DNA of 64,000 nt from Bradyrhizobium barranii subsp. apii (GTDB taxonomy: Bacteria > Pseudomonadota > Alphaproteobacteria > Rhizobiales > Xanthobacteraceae). Position 1 is the stretch's first letter. Each line of letters begins with the position of its first letter. The notes under the pieces were generated by a model. That model was not told the DNA's origin, did no database searches, and was given only the letters and a program-made list of their open reading frames with translations. Both the position numbers and the translations under genes were made by a program. The stretch lies in assembly GCF_011516635.5 (NCBI RefSeq), contig NZ_CP096255.1:8567501-8631500 (forward strand), given 5' to 3'. This document shows positions 46,821-56,515 of the stretch, piece after piece.

Positions 46821-48307
46821 GGACTGTCGATATGAAATGCAGGGCAGATTTGGCGACGATGCGAGCCCCAATGGTCCGCGCCCTGTCGTTTTCGGCCGCC
46901 TTCGCGCTGACGCTCAACCCGGTGCTCACCCCGGCGATCGCCGCCGACTACCGACCCGTGGCGCAGGTCGCGGCCGACGGTCAGATGAACGCACGCTTCC
47001 TCTCGCTCGGCGTCGGCAAGTCAATCGTGATCGACCTGCCGCGCGACATCAAGGACGTGCTCGTCGCCGATCCCAAGATCGCCAATGCGGTGGTCCGCTC
47101 GTCGCAGCGCGCCTACATCATCGGCGCCTCGGTCGGCCAGACCAACATCGTGTTCTTCGATTCCGCCGGCCAGCAGATCGCGGCCTATGACATCGCGGTC
47201 AAGCGCGACCTCAACGGCCTGCGCGCCGCGCTCAAGCAGGTCCTGCCCAATTCCGACATCCAGATCGACGGCCTCGGCGACGGTGTCGTCCTGACCGGCT
47301 CGGCGGCGAACCCGCTGGAAGCGCAGCAGGCCAATGATCTCGCCGCGCGCCTCGCCGGCGGCGCCGAAAAGGTGGTGAACTCGATCGTGGTCCGCGGCCG
47401 CGACCAGGTCATGCTGAAGGTGACCGTCGCCGAAGTCGCGCGCACCATCATCAAGCAGCTTGGCATCGATCTCACCGCGAACCTGAACTACGGCACCTCG
47501 GTGGTGAGCTTCACCAACTCCAACCCCTTCACGGCTCTTGGCAAGAACCTGGTGGACGGCAACGCCCTGACCACGAAGTTCGGCGCGACGCCGTCGGTGC
47601 AGGCCACCCTGCGCGCGATGGAGAGCGCCGGCGTGATCCGGACGCTGGCCGAGCCGAACCTGACCGCGATCTCCGGTGAGTCCGCGACCTTCATCGCCGG
47701 CGGCGAATTCCCGGTACCGGCGGGCTATGCGTGCGATCCCACCACGCATGTCTGTACCACTCAGATCAGCTTCAAGAAGTTCGGTATCTCGCTCAACTTC
47801 ACCCCCATCGTGCTGAGCGAGGGCAAGATCAGCCTGCGCGTGATGACCGAGGTCTCGGAACTGTCGAACGAAAATTCGATCACGCTGTCGCAGGCCGTGA
47901 CCTCGAACTCGGTGAACTCGCTGACGGTGCCCTCGATCAAGACCCGCCGCGCCGAAACCTCGCTCGAAATTCCCTCCGGCGGCGCGATGGCCATGGCCGG
48001 CCTGATCCAGCAGCAGACCAAGCAGGCGGTCAGCGGGTTGCCGGGACTGATGCAGCTCCCGATCCTCGGTACGCTGTTCCGCAGCCGTGACTTCGTCAAC
48101 AACGCGACCGAGCTGGTGGTGATCGTGACACCTTATGTCGTTCGCGCCGCGTCGCCAAAGGACCTGTCGCGGCCGGATGACGGCTTCGCCGCGCCTGCAG
48201 ACCCGCAGGCCGAGCTGCTCGGCAATATCAACCGCATCTACGGCGTGCCCGGCCGGACCGAACCGGCCAAGAACTACCGCGGCACCTACGGCTTCATTAC
48301 CGACTGA
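46817..48307 (+). CDS. cpaC: Type II/IV secretion secretin CpaC/RcpA
   Basis: A 496-residue outer-membrane secretin. After a signal peptide (about residues 20-43) comes the pil_N domain (LSLGVGKSIVIDLPRDIKDV), then a BON-like domain (LAARLAGGAEKVVNSIVVRG). The secretin core runs from ~200 to 430 (VMLKVTVAEVARTIIKQLG, PSIKTRRAETSLEIPSGGAM, GLPGLMQLPILGTLFRS). It forms the pore for the Flp pilus. It overlaps cpaB by four bases (ATGA). Confidence 0.95.
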   Translation: MRTVDMKCRADLATMRAPMVRALSFSAAFALTLNPVLTPAIAADYRPVAQVAADGQMNARFLSLGVGKSIVIDLPRDIKDVLVADPKIANAVVRSSQRAYIIGASVGQTNIVFFDSAGQQIAAYDIAVKRDLNGLRAALKQVLPNSDIQIDGLGDGVVLTGSAANPLEAQQANDLAARLAGGAEKVVNSIVVRGRDQVMLKVTVAEVARTIIKQLGIDLTANLNYGTSVVSFTNSNPFTALGKNLVDGNALTTKFGATPSVQATLRAMESAGVIRTLAEPNLTAISGESATFIAGGEFPVPAGYACDPTTHVCTTQISFKKFGISLNFTPIVLSEGKISLRVMTEVSELSNENSITLSQAVTSNSVNSLTVPSIKTRRAETSLEIPSGGAMAMAGLIQQQTKQAVSGLPGLMQLPILGTLFRSRDFVNNATELVVIVTPYVVRAASPKDLSRPDDGFAAPADPQAELLGNINRIYGVPGRTEPAKNYRGTYGFITD

Positions 48308-48327
48308 GGCGGAACGGGGATTTCACG

Positions 48328-49062
48328 ATGATCACAGCACCACCCCAGATTCGCAAACGCGCCATCCGTTTCGGTGGCGCGCTCGTCGGCATGGCGCTCG
48401 CCCTCGGCGGCTGCCAGCACAACGAAGCGGTCACGGCCTCCATCCCCGACGATTACAAGCAACGCCATCCGATCGCGATCGAGGAGCAGAACCGCTCGAT
48501 CGTCGTCTTCGTCGGCCACGCCCGCGGCGGATTGACCGCCGCCCAGCGCGCCGACGTGATGGGCGTCGCCTCGGCCTGGCTGCACGAAGGCACCGGCGCC
48601 ATCCGCATCGACGTGCCGTCCGGCACGCCCAATGCGCGTCCGGTCGCGGACACGATGCGCGAGATCCAGGCGATGCTGGCGGGCGCGGGCGTTCCGCCGC
48701 GCGGCGTCAACATTCGCCCCTACCAGCCGGAAGACAGGCGCTTCCTGCCGCCGATCCGGCTCACCTATTCCAAGATCGCCGCGGTCGCGGGTCCCTGTGG
48801 CCTGTGGCCGGACGACATCGGCCCCTCGATGAAGAACAAGAGCTGGTTCGAGAACAAGGACTATTACAATTACGGCTGCGCCTATCAGCGCAACATGGCG
48901 GCGATGATCGACAATCCGTCGGACCTCGAGCAGCCGCGGCCTGAAACGCCGTCCTATACGGCGCGTCGCATCACGGCCTTCGAGAAGTATCGCAAGGGAA
49001 CGACGACGGCGACCACCTATCCTGAGGCCGAGAAGGCCAAACTCAGCGACACCGGCAAATGA
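48328..49062 (+). CDS. cpaD: Pilus assembly lipoprotein CpaD
   Basis: A 244-residue protein with a lipobox (ALALGGC, Cys near residue 30), so an outer-membrane lipoprotein. The CpaD family shows DDYKQRHPIAIEEQNRSIVV, GHARGGLTAAQRADV and YGCAYQRNMAAMIDNPSDL. It is a pilotin-like helper of the secretin. It starts 20 bases after cpaC and overlaps cpaE by four bases. Confidence 0.94.
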   Translation: MITAPPQIRKRAIRFGGALVGMALALGGCQHNEAVTASIPDDYKQRHPIAIEEQNRSIVVFVGHARGGLTAAQRADVMGVASAWLHEGTGAIRIDVPSGTPNARPVADTMREIQAMLAGAGVPPRGVNIRPYQPEDRRFLPPIRLTYSKIAAVAGPCGLWPDDIGPSMKNKSWFENKDYYNYGCAYQRNMAAMIDNPSDLEQPRPETPSYTARRITAFEKYRKGTTTATTYPEAEKAKLSDTGK

Positions 49063-50324
49063 TCAGCTACGCTCGCCAGACTCAACAAGAGCAGCCCGAG
49101 GCGCCGACGCCGGTCGAGGAGCATATTGCTCCCTCACCGCGCGTGTCGGTCCAGGCTTTCTGCGAGACCGTCGAGACCGCTGCCGCGGTGCAGTCGGCCG
49201 GCGAAGACCGTCGTCTCGGCAAGGCCCATCTGAAGATCCAGATGGGCGGCATGGCGGCCGCGATCGAAGCCTACCGCTCGGCGCCGACGCCGAACGTGAT
49301 CGTGCTCGAGAGCGACGGCCGCAACGATCTTCTGACCGGCCTCGACCATCTCGCCACGGTCTGCGACGCCGGCACCCGCGTGGTCGTGATCGGCCGCATC
49401 AACGACGTCACGCTCTACCGCGAGCTGGTGCGTCGCGGCGTCAGCGACTACGTGCTCGCGCCGGTCGGCGCGATCGACGTCGTGCGCTCGATCTGCAACC
49501 TGTTCTCGGCGCCCGAAGCCAAGGCGGTCGGCCGCATCATTGCCGTGGTCGGCGCCAAGGGCGGCGTCGGCGCGTCCACCATCTCCCACAACGTCGCCTG
49601 GGCGATCGCGCGCGACCTCGCAATGGACTCGGTCGTCGCCGATCTCGACCTCGCCTTCGGCACCGCCGGGCTCGACTACAACCAGGACCCGCCGCAAGGT
49701 ATTGCGGATGCCGTGTTCTCGCCGGATCGCGTCGACACCGCCTTCATCGACCGCCTGCTGTCGAAATGCACCGACCATCTCAGCCTGCTGGCGGCGCCGG
49801 CGACGCTCGACCGGGTCTATGATTTCGGCACCGACGCCTTCGATGCCGTGTTCGACACGCTGCGCTCCACCATGCCGTGCATCGTGCTCGACGTTCCGCA
49901 TCAATGGTCGGGCTGGACCAAGCGCGCCCTGATCGGGGCGGACGACATCCTGATTGTGGCAGCGCCTGATCTCGCCAATCTGCGCAACACCAAGAACCTG
50001 TTCGATCTGCTGAAGGCCTCGCGGCCCAACGATCGGCCTCCGCTCTACTGCCTGAACCAGGTCGGCGTCCCGAAACGGCCCGAAATTGCCGCCGCCGAGT
50101 TCGCCAAGGCGATCGAGAGCCAGCCGGTCGTCTCGATCCCGTTCGAACCGCAGATCTTCGGCTCGGCCGCCAACAACGGCCAGATGATCGCGGAGATCTC
50201 CGCCAACCACAAGTCGATCGAAATGTTCCTTCAAATCGCCCAGCGCCTGACCGGCCGCAGCGAGACGAAGAAGCAAAAGTCTTCCTTGCTTTCACCCCTG
50301 ATTGACAAGTTGCGGGGAAAATAA
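49059..50324 (+). CDS. cpaE: Pilus assembly/localisation ATPase CpaE/TadZ
   Basis: A 421-residue protein with a receiver-like N-terminal half (about residues 25-150; VIVLESDGRNDLLTGLDHLA) and a MinD/ParA-type ATPase. The deviant Walker A is GAKGGVGASTISHNVAW, near residue 166, and the second Asp motif is VVADLDLAFGTAGLDYNQ. It places the Tad machine at its cell pole. Overlap with cpaD (ATGA) indicates coupled translation. Confidence 0.94.
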   Translation: MISYARQTQQEQPEAPTPVEEHIAPSPRVSVQAFCETVETAAAVQSAGEDRRLGKAHLKIQMGGMAAAIEAYRSAPTPNVIVLESDGRNDLLTGLDHLATVCDAGTRVVVIGRINDVTLYRELVRRGVSDYVLAPVGAIDVVRSICNLFSAPEAKAVGRIIAVVGAKGGVGASTISHNVAWAIARDLAMDSVVADLDLAFGTAGLDYNQDPPQGIADAVFSPDRVDTAFIDRLLSKCTDHLSLLAAPATLDRVYDFGTDAFDAVFDTLRSTMPCIVLDVPHQWSGWTKRALIGADDILIVAAPDLANLRNTKNLFDLLKASRPNDRPPLYCLNQVGVPKRPEIAAAEFAKAIESQPVVSIPFEPQIFGSAANNGQMIAEISANHKSIEMFLQIAQRLTGRSETKKQKSSLLSPLIDKLRGK

Positions 50325-50345
50325 GCCGCCGCATGGAGTTGTTAA

Positions 50346-51809
50346 GTGTTCGGTAAGCGTAGCGGAACAGACACCGATACTCGGGCTCCCAAGCCCGGCG
50401 CCGTGTCGCCAGAGCCTGCCCAGGCTCCGGCGCCCGCGGTGTCGCGCGCGCCGCCCCCGCCGGCCGTCGCCTCGCCGCCGCTTGCCCCCGCCCGGCCGGC
50501 GCCGGCCATGGAATCCCGCCGCTCGGACAATTACTACGAGGTCAAGGCGACGATCTTCGGTGCGCTGATCGAGGCCATCGACCTCGCCCAGCTCGCGAAG
50601 CTCGACTCCGAGTCCGCGCGCGAGGAAATCCGCGACATCGTCAACGAGATCATCGCGATCAAGAACATCGTGATGTCGATCGCCGAGCAGGAAGAGCTGC
50701 TCGACGATATCTGCAACGACGTTCTCGGCTACGGCCCGCTGGAGCCTCTGCTGTCGCGCGACGACATCGCCGACATCATGGTCAACGGCGCCGACACCGT
50801 CTACATCGAAGTCGCCGGCAAGATCCAGCGCACCGGCATCCGCTTCCGCGACAACCAGCAGCTCCTCAACATCTGCCAGCGCATCGTCAGCCAGGTCGGC
50901 CGGCGCGTCGACGAATCCTCGCCGATCTGCGACGCGCGCCTCGCCGACGGCTCCCGCGTCAACGCCATCGTGCCGCCGCTGTCGATCGACGGGCCCACGC
51001 TCACCATTCGAAAATTCAGGAAGGACAAGCTGACGCTGGATCAGCTGGTCAGGTTCGGCGCGATCTCGCCGGAGGGCGCGGAAATCCTCCAGATCATCGG
51101 CCGCGTCCGCTGCAACGTGCTGATCTCCGGCGGCACCGGCTCCGGCAAGACCACGCTGCTCAACTGCCTGACCAACTACATCGAGCACGACGAGCGCATC
51201 ATCACCTGCGAAGACGCGGCCGAGCTCCAGCTCCAGCAGCCGCACGTGGTACGACTGGAAACCCGTCCGCCCAACATCGAGGGCGAAGGCCAGGTCACCA
51301 TGCGCGAATTGGTGCGCAACTGCCTGCGTATGCGCCCCGAACGCATCATCGTCGGCGAAGTCCGCGGACCCGAGGCGTTCGACCTGCTCCAGGCCATGAA
51401 CACCGGCCATGACGGCTCGATGGGCACGCTCCACGCCAACAATCCGCGCGAAGCACTGTCGCGCTGCGAATCCATGATCACGATGGGCGGCTTCTCACTG
51501 CCCTCGCGCACCATCCGCGAGATGATCTGCGCTTCGATCGACGTCATCGTCCAGGCCGCGCGCCTGCGCGACGGCTCGCGCCGCATCACGCACATCACCG
51601 AGGTGATGGGCATGGAAGGCGACACCATCATCACCCAGGACATCTTCCTCTACGACATGGTCGGCGAGGACGCCAACGGCAAGATCATCGGCCGGCACCG
51701 CTCGACCGGCATCGGCCGCCCGAAATTCTGGGAGCGTGCGCGGTATTACGGCGACGAGAAGCGCCTTGCCGCTGCGCTCGATGCGGCGGAAGTCGCGCCG
51801 AAGACATGA
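50346..51809 (+). CDS. cpaF: Tad secretion ATPase CpaF/TadA
   Basis: A 487-residue hexameric secretion ATPase of the VirB11/PilT group. A Pro/Ala-rich N-terminal ~60 residues precede the domain. Walker A is GGTGSGKTT near residue 262, the Asp box is ITCEDAAELQL, and the His box region is HDGSMGTLHANNPREAL. It powers pilus extension and retraction. The start is GTG 50346, 21 bases after cpaE; an in-frame Met is absent nearby. Confidence 0.95.
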   Translation: MFGKRSGTDTDTRAPKPGAVSPEPAQAPAPAVSRAPPPPAVASPPLAPARPAPAMESRRSDNYYEVKATIFGALIEAIDLAQLAKLDSESAREEIRDIVNEIIAIKNIVMSIAEQEELLDDICNDVLGYGPLEPLLSRDDIADIMVNGADTVYIEVAGKIQRTGIRFRDNQQLLNICQRIVSQVGRRVDESSPICDARLADGSRVNAIVPPLSIDGPTLTIRKFRKDKLTLDQLVRFGAISPEGAEILQIIGRVRCNVLISGGTGSGKTTLLNCLTNYIEHDERIITCEDAAELQLQQPHVVRLETRPPNIEGEGQVTMRELVRNCLRMRPERIIVGEVRGPEAFDLLQAMNTGHDGSMGTLHANNPREALSRCESMITMGGFSLPSRTIREMICASIDVIVQAARLRDGSRRITHITEVMGMEGDTIITQDIFLYDMVGEDANGKIIGRHRSTGIGRPKFWERARYYGDEKRLAAALDAAEVAPKT

Positions 51810-51825
51810 GCAGATCGGCGCAGCC

Positions 51826-52803
51826 ATGAATATGCAGGTCCTTGCCCTCGCCTTCCTCGCCACTGCCGCCGTCGGCGGCATCGCCTGGGTGTTCCTTTAT
51901 CCGCTCCTGTCCGGAGAACGGAAGGCGGAAAACCGCCGTGCCTCGATCGCGCGCGCCGATGCGCCCGCGGCCAAGCAGACCGAAAAGAGCCAGCGGTCGC
52001 GCCGCGAGCAGGTCGAGACGTCGCTCAAGGATCTCGAGGCGCGGCGCCAGCAGGAGAAGAGCGTTCCGCTCGGTGTTCGCCTGTCGCAGGCAGGGCTCGA
52101 CTGGACGCCACAGAAATTCTGGATCGTGTCTGCCGTCGTGGCGGGAGTGCTGTTCGCGGCCGCCATGTTCGTCGGCGGCGGCCTGCTTGGCGCCGCCGGC
52201 CTTGCCTTTGCCGGCGGCTTCGGCCTGCCGCGCTGGGCGCTGGGCTTCCTGAAGAAGCGACGCGAAAACAAATTCCTGGCGGCGCTGCCCGATGCGGTCG
52301 ACGTGATCGTTCGCGGCATCAAGGCGGGCCTGCCGCTGTTCGAGTCGATCAAGGTCGTCGCCGCCGACTCGCCTGAGCCGCTGCGCAGCGAGTTCCTGGC
52401 CATCATCGAGACCCAGGCGATCGGCATGCCGCTCGGCGAGGCCTGCTCGCGTCTGTACGAGCGCATGCCGCTGCCGGAAGCCAACTTCTTCGGCATCGTC
52501 ATCTCGATCCAGCAAAAATCCGGCGGCAACCTCTCCGAAGCGCTCGGCAACCTCTCCAAGGTGCTGCGCGACCGCAAGAAGATGAAGGAAAAGATCCAGG
52601 CGATGTCGATGGAGGCCAAGGCCTCGGCCGGCATCATCGGTTCGCTGCCGCCGATCGTGATGTTCCTCGTCTATCTCACGACTCCGCACTACATCTCGCT
52701 GCTTTGGACCCATCCGACCGGCCAGCTCATGCTGGTCGGCTGCGTCGTCTGGATGTCGATCGGCATCATGGTGATGAAGAAGATGATCAATTTCGATTTC
52801 TGA
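51826..52803 (+). CDS. tadB: Tad inner-membrane platform protein TadB
   Basis: A 325-residue type II secretion F-domain protein with an N-terminal segment (VLALAFLATAAVGGIAWVFL), a pair in the middle (about 100-140) and two at the C-terminus. The GspF core is LPDAVDVIVRGIKAGLPLFE and IVISIQQKSGGNLSEALGNL. With TadC it forms the platform under the ATPase. ATG 51826 lies 16 bases after cpaF; a longer frame starts inside cpaF without support. Confidence 0.94.
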   Translation: MNMQVLALAFLATAAVGGIAWVFLYPLLSGERKAENRRASIARADAPAAKQTEKSQRSRREQVETSLKDLEARRQQEKSVPLGVRLSQAGLDWTPQKFWIVSAVVAGVLFAAAMFVGGGLLGAAGLAFAGGFGLPRWALGFLKKRRENKFLAALPDAVDVIVRGIKAGLPLFESIKVVAADSPEPLRSEFLAIIETQAIGMPLGEACSRLYERMPLPEANFFGIVISIQQKSGGNLSEALGNLSKVLRDRKKMKEKIQAMSMEAKASAGIIGSLPPIVMFLVYLTTPHYISLLWTHPTGQLMLVGCVVWMSIGIMVMKKMINFDF

Positions 52804-52812
52804 TGGTGCCGT

Positions 52813-53787
52813 ATGGTCGAATTCCTCGTTTCGAAACTGCATGACGTCCGCTTCATGACCATGCTGCTGGCGGCCATCGCCGCCAGCGCCACCGTCTATA
52901 CGCTGGTGATGCCGCTTTTCGCCGGCGAAGGCCTCGCCAAGCGCATGAAGGCGGTGGCGAGCGAGCGCGAGCGCATCCGCCAGCGCGAGCGCGAGCGCCT
53001 CAACAAGAGCGAGAAGGTCTCGCTGCGCCAAACGCCGAAGCAGGTCGTCTCCCGGGTCGTCGAGGACTTCAACCTCACCAAATGGCTCGCGCAGGAAGCC
53101 GCGCGCGACAAGCTCATCATGGCGGGCTATCGCGGCCAGGCGCCCTACATCACCTTCCTCTTCGCCCGCATGGTGGCTCCGCTCGTGCTGTTCGTCGGCT
53201 CGATCATCTACGTGTTCCTGATCGCGCATATGCAGCAGTCGATGCCGATCAAGATCGGCATCTGCATCGGCGCGGCCTATCTCGGCCTTCAGGCGCCCAT
53301 GCTGTTCCTCAAGAATGCGATTTCCAAGCGCCAGCTATCGATCAAGCGCGCCTTCCCCGATGCGCTCGACCTGCTCCTGATCTGCATCGAATCCGGCATG
53401 TCGGTCGAAATGGCGTTCCGGAAGGTCGCCACCGAAATCGTGGGCCAGTCGATCGCGCTGTCCGAGGAGTTCACGCTGACCACGGCCGAGCTGTCCTATT
53501 TGCAGGATCGCAAGGTCGCCTATGAGAACCTGGCGCGGCGCACCGGGCTCGAGGGCGTCAAGTCGGTGTGTCTCGCGCTTCAGCAGGCGGAGCGCTACGG
53601 CACCCCGCTCGGGCATTCCTTGCGCGTCATGGCGCAGGAAAACCGCGACATGCGCATGAACGAGGCCGAGAAGAAGGCCGCCGCGCTGCCGCCGAAGTTG
53701 ACGGTGCCGATGATCCTGTTCTTCCTGCCGGTGCTGTTCGTCGTCATTCTCGGACCGACCGGCATCAAGATCAGCGAGCTGCACTGA
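52813..53787 (+). CDS. tadC: Tad inner-membrane platform protein TadC
   Basis: A 324-residue F-domain protein, partner of TadB. It has an N-terminal segment, a strongly charged linker (residues 45-70, SERERIRQRERERLNKSEK), and a core FPDALDLLLICIESGMSVEM and ALQQAERYGTPLGHSLRVMA. Three further membrane segments follow. It starts 9 bases after tadB and ends the plus-strand pilus operon. Confidence 0.94.
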   Translation: MVEFLVSKLHDVRFMTMLLAAIAASATVYTLVMPLFAGEGLAKRMKAVASERERIRQRERERLNKSEKVSLRQTPKQVVSRVVEDFNLTKWLAQEAARDKLIMAGYRGQAPYITFLFARMVAPLVLFVGSIIYVFLIAHMQQSMPIKIGICIGAAYLGLQAPMLFLKNAISKRQLSIKRAFPDALDLLLICIESGMSVEMAFRKVATEIVGQSIALSEEFTLTTAELSYLQDRKVAYENLARRTGLEGVKSVCLALQQAERYGTPLGHSLRVMAQENRDMRMNEAEKKAAALPPKLTVPMILFFLPVLFVVILGPTGIKISELH

Positions 53788-53796
53788 CGTCAAGAC

Positions 53797-53816
53797 GCGG
53801 ACCGCGCGCGGTCCGC
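53797..53816. terminator. Perfect palindrome between convergent tadC and tadD
   Basis: A 20-base perfect palindrome (arms GCGGACCGCG and CGCGGTCCGC) lies in the 62-base gap between the converging tadC and tadD genes. It has no T-run on either side, so a bidirectional transcription stop is plausible but not certain. Confidence 0.5.
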
Positions 53817-53849
53817 CGGCAGCTTCAGGATTGCAAGATCAGGCTCTGA

Positions 53850-54662
53850 TCAGTCGGGCTGGCTGAGCGAGGCGACCGGCGTCCGCTTCGGTGCGCCGCG
53901 CGGAGCGTCGCTGCGGCTCAGCATTTCCTTGAGGTAAGCGACATTGGCCGCGGCCTGGTCCGGCGGCAGGTCGGCCTTCACGATCGTCTCGGCTTCGGCG
54001 AAGCGGCCCTGGAGACCGATGACGAGGCCAAGATTCTGCCGCACCCGGGTACTGGCGCGCGGCGAGGCGTAGGCCTGCCGCAACGCCTCTTCGGCCTTCG
54101 GCAGGTCCTTCGACAACATGTAGGACAGGCCGAGATTGGAGAGCACGCCGGGATCGCCTGGTGCGATCCTCAGCGCGCTCGCATAATAGGAACGCGCCTC
54201 GTCGTGGCGGCCCATCTGATCGAGCGCGGTGCCCTGCACCGAGAGCAGGCGCCAGTCCGGATTGTCGGGCGAGTGCGCCTTCGACAGCACATCGAAGGCT
54301 TGCTGAAAATTGCCGTTGTCGGCGAGCGCGCGGCCATACTGCGCGAGCAGCGCCTTGTTGCCGGGATTGGCGATGGTCGCCTGCTCGAGCACGGCGGCGG
54401 CCTGGGCGCGCTGGCCGTTGGCGCGCAAGGCCTGGCCGTAGCCGAGCGCCGCGTCGGCGTCCTTGGGATTGGCACGGTAGCGCTCGCCATAGACGTCGAC
54501 GGCGCGCGCGGGATCGGCGGGGGCGGCTTCCGTCCGCGGCCCGACAGAGCCTGTGACGTCGGAGAGTTTCGACATGGCCGTGCATCCGCCGAGGCCCATG
54601 GCCACTGCCGCCACCAGCGAAGTGGACGCGAGAAGCCGGGCAAGACTGAACCGTTGACGCAT
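53850..54662 (-). CDS. tadD: Tad pilus lipoprotein TadD with TPR repeats
   Basis: A 270-residue outer-membrane lipoprotein: signal MRQRFSLARLLASTSLVAAV and lipobox LGGC (Cys near residue 28). Three to five tetratricopeptide repeats follow from about 50 to 230 (DADAALGYGQALRANGQRAQ, GVLSNLGLSYMLSKDLPKAE). It helps localise the secretin. It is on the opposite strand to the rest of the pilus cluster, convergent with tadC. tadE, tadF and tadG are not in this window. Confidence 0.92.
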   Translation of the reverse strand: MRQRFSLARLLASTSLVAAVAMGLGGCTAMSKLSDVTGSVGPRTEAAPADPARAVDVYGERYRANPKDADAALGYGQALRANGQRAQAAAVLEQATIANPGNKALLAQYGRALADNGNFQQAFDVLSKAHSPDNPDWRLLSVQGTALDQMGRHDEARSYYASALRIAPGDPGVLSNLGLSYMLSKDLPKAEEALRQAYASPRASTRVRQNLGLVIGLQGRFAEAETIVKADLPPDQAAANVAYLKEMLSRSDAPRGAPKRTPVASLSQPD

Positions 54663-54756
54663 GACGCTTTTGACTCACGAGCCGATTGATCGAGCCGAAC
54701 GCGCCAGCAATAGACTGTTAACCCTAACGGCGGGTTAACGTCAGCCTGGCTGCCCC

Positions 54757-56259
54757 TCACGGCGGTGTCTGCGGCGGCGGCTCGCCACCGAGTGCCAGAT
54801 CGAGACCGAGCACCCTCACCGGCTCGTTCAGGTCGTGCAGCAGCAATTGCAGCCGCCGCCGCGCCTGAGAAACATCGACGCCCGCGCTCGGCATCCCGGG
54901 CCATTCGCGCCGGAAGTCGTCGCGGTTGACCAGCCGCTTCGCAAGCAGCTCGTCGAGCTGAACATCGTCAATGCCGAGCACGTCGGCGCAGTGCTCGATC
55001 AAGCGGCGCAGCAACAACTTCACCGCGGCCAGCGCCTCGGCGTCATCTCTGCGCTCCGATCTCGCGAACTTGCCCCCGATATCGGCCCAGACCCATGAGG
55101 TGACGAGATAGGCGTGGAGCGCGCTCGGCCAGTCCACGTCGCCGTCGGCATAGAAAGCGGGGCGCATCAGGAGCCGGCGGGCCTGTGCGGCAACTTGATC
55201 ACGCTTCAGCATCGCACATGAGGCGATCTCGATGGCCGACTGGACGGCGGGATCGCGGGAAAAATCCCGTCCTGCCGGCAACCTGATGACGCCGTCCGGC
55301 AGGTTCGAGTCGAGCAGCCCGAAGGTGCCGTCGTTGCGCGGCCGCGAATAGCGCGTGATCGCGAACTGGTGCTCCGTGCGGCCGGCCTGGGACGATGCGC
55401 CAAAATGAATGATGTTGAAGCCGGCATCGTCACCGGCCTGCCCGGTCGAGGACGGACAGGAGAGCACGTAGATCGTACGCCAGAAGGCTTCGCCGCTCGC
55501 GCTCCGCGTGGCGCGCGGATCCGGGATCGAATAGCGGGTGAGCCCCTCGACATGCCGGTGTCCGTGCAGGACCAGATTGACGTTGAGCGACGTCGCCGCT
55601 TCGAGGAACGTTGCGGGCGCCGCGAGATACATCAGCGGTTCGTCGGGCACGCCGAGAAACCGCTTTCCTTCGCCGGTCGCCTGCGGCAGCGGATGATGAT
55701 GCAACGCCAGCACGCGCACCAGGTTTTCCGCCGGCTCGGCATAGTCGGCGCGCCCCACCGATCCCATGCTGCCCGCGAGCTCGACGCTCAGCCGGGCGGA
55801 ATCCGCGACAAGCGCGCTGTAGCCGCTCTCGTCGATATTGCCGCTCGCGAGCGTTGAGAGGCTCGCGCGATTGGAGTCCAGCAGTACCAGATCGAGGCCA
55901 GCCTGGCGATAATAGACGCTCTTCGAGCTCCGCGGCAGATGCAAATAATCATAGACGTCGTGGCGGCCCGCGCGCTGGCTCGGGCGCTTGACGTCGTGAT
56001 TGCCCGCGACCGCCTGGATGTCGGTGAACAGTCCGGTCTGCCGGAAGGACGCGATGACGGCGAGCGCTTCGTCCAGCGCGCGCGGCGTCGGGTCGTCCAC
56101 GAGATCACCCGTGATCAGCAGAATGCGATCGGGAACGTCCGCGAAGTCCGCCATCGCCTGGCGGATTGCGGCACCGAGCGCCTCGGTCGTCGCCAGCAGC
56201 CGGCCTGACCCGTCCAGATGCAGGTCGGAAATCTGCGCAATAACGAACGCTCTATCCAT
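54757..56259 (-). CDS. Calcineurin-like metallophosphoesterase
   Basis: A 500-residue cytoplasmic protein. The N-terminal ~270 residues are a calcineurin-like phosphoesterase: QISDLHLD, LITGDLVDD, AVAGNHDVKR, LALHHHP and VLHGHRHVEG give the whole set of di-metal ligands. The C-terminal ~230 residues are helical and of unknown type. Substrate is unknown; relatives act on nucleotides or cyclic nucleotides. ATG 56259 begins the conserved AFVIAQISDLHLD start. It precedes tadD on the same strand with a 94-base gap. Confidence 0.85.
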   Translation of the reverse strand: MDRAFVIAQISDLHLDGSGRLLATTEALGAAIRQAMADFADVPDRILLITGDLVDDPTPRALDEALAVIASFRQTGLFTDIQAVAGNHDVKRPSQRAGRHDVYDYLHLPRSSKSVYYRQAGLDLVLLDSNRASLSTLASGNIDESGYSALVADSARLSVELAGSMGSVGRADYAEPAENLVRVLALHHHPLPQATGEGKRFLGVPDEPLMYLAAPATFLEAATSLNVNLVLHGHRHVEGLTRYSIPDPRATRSASGEAFWRTIYVLSCPSSTGQAGDDAGFNIIHFGASSQAGRTEHQFAITRYSRPRNDGTFGLLDSNLPDGVIRLPAGRDFSRDPAVQSAIEIASCAMLKRDQVAAQARRLLMRPAFYADGDVDWPSALHAYLVTSWVWADIGGKFARSERRDDAEALAAVKLLLRRLIEHCADVLGIDDVQLDELLAKRLVNRDDFRREWPGMPSAGVDVSQARRRLQLLLHDLNEPVRVLGLDLALGGEPPPQTPP

Positions 56260-56515
56260 TTTGCGCCGCTCATTTGCGAATGCTGCGCCGCCCAAACGAT
56301 GAGAAGAATGCTTTCGACGAACAGGTTTGGCCGGATATCAAGCCGGCCCGCCGCGTTGTTGCGCTAGATGCCAGCAGAACCGCTCGGCACAATCTAAAAT
56401 ATCCATCAATAATGCCACAACCGCGGCGCTAGTAAAGCCCCGCGGCCGCGCGCTCGTGAACGGCAGTTCTCAGCATGGGTACGAGATCCACCCGGCGATG
56501 GTTTCGCTCACCCGA

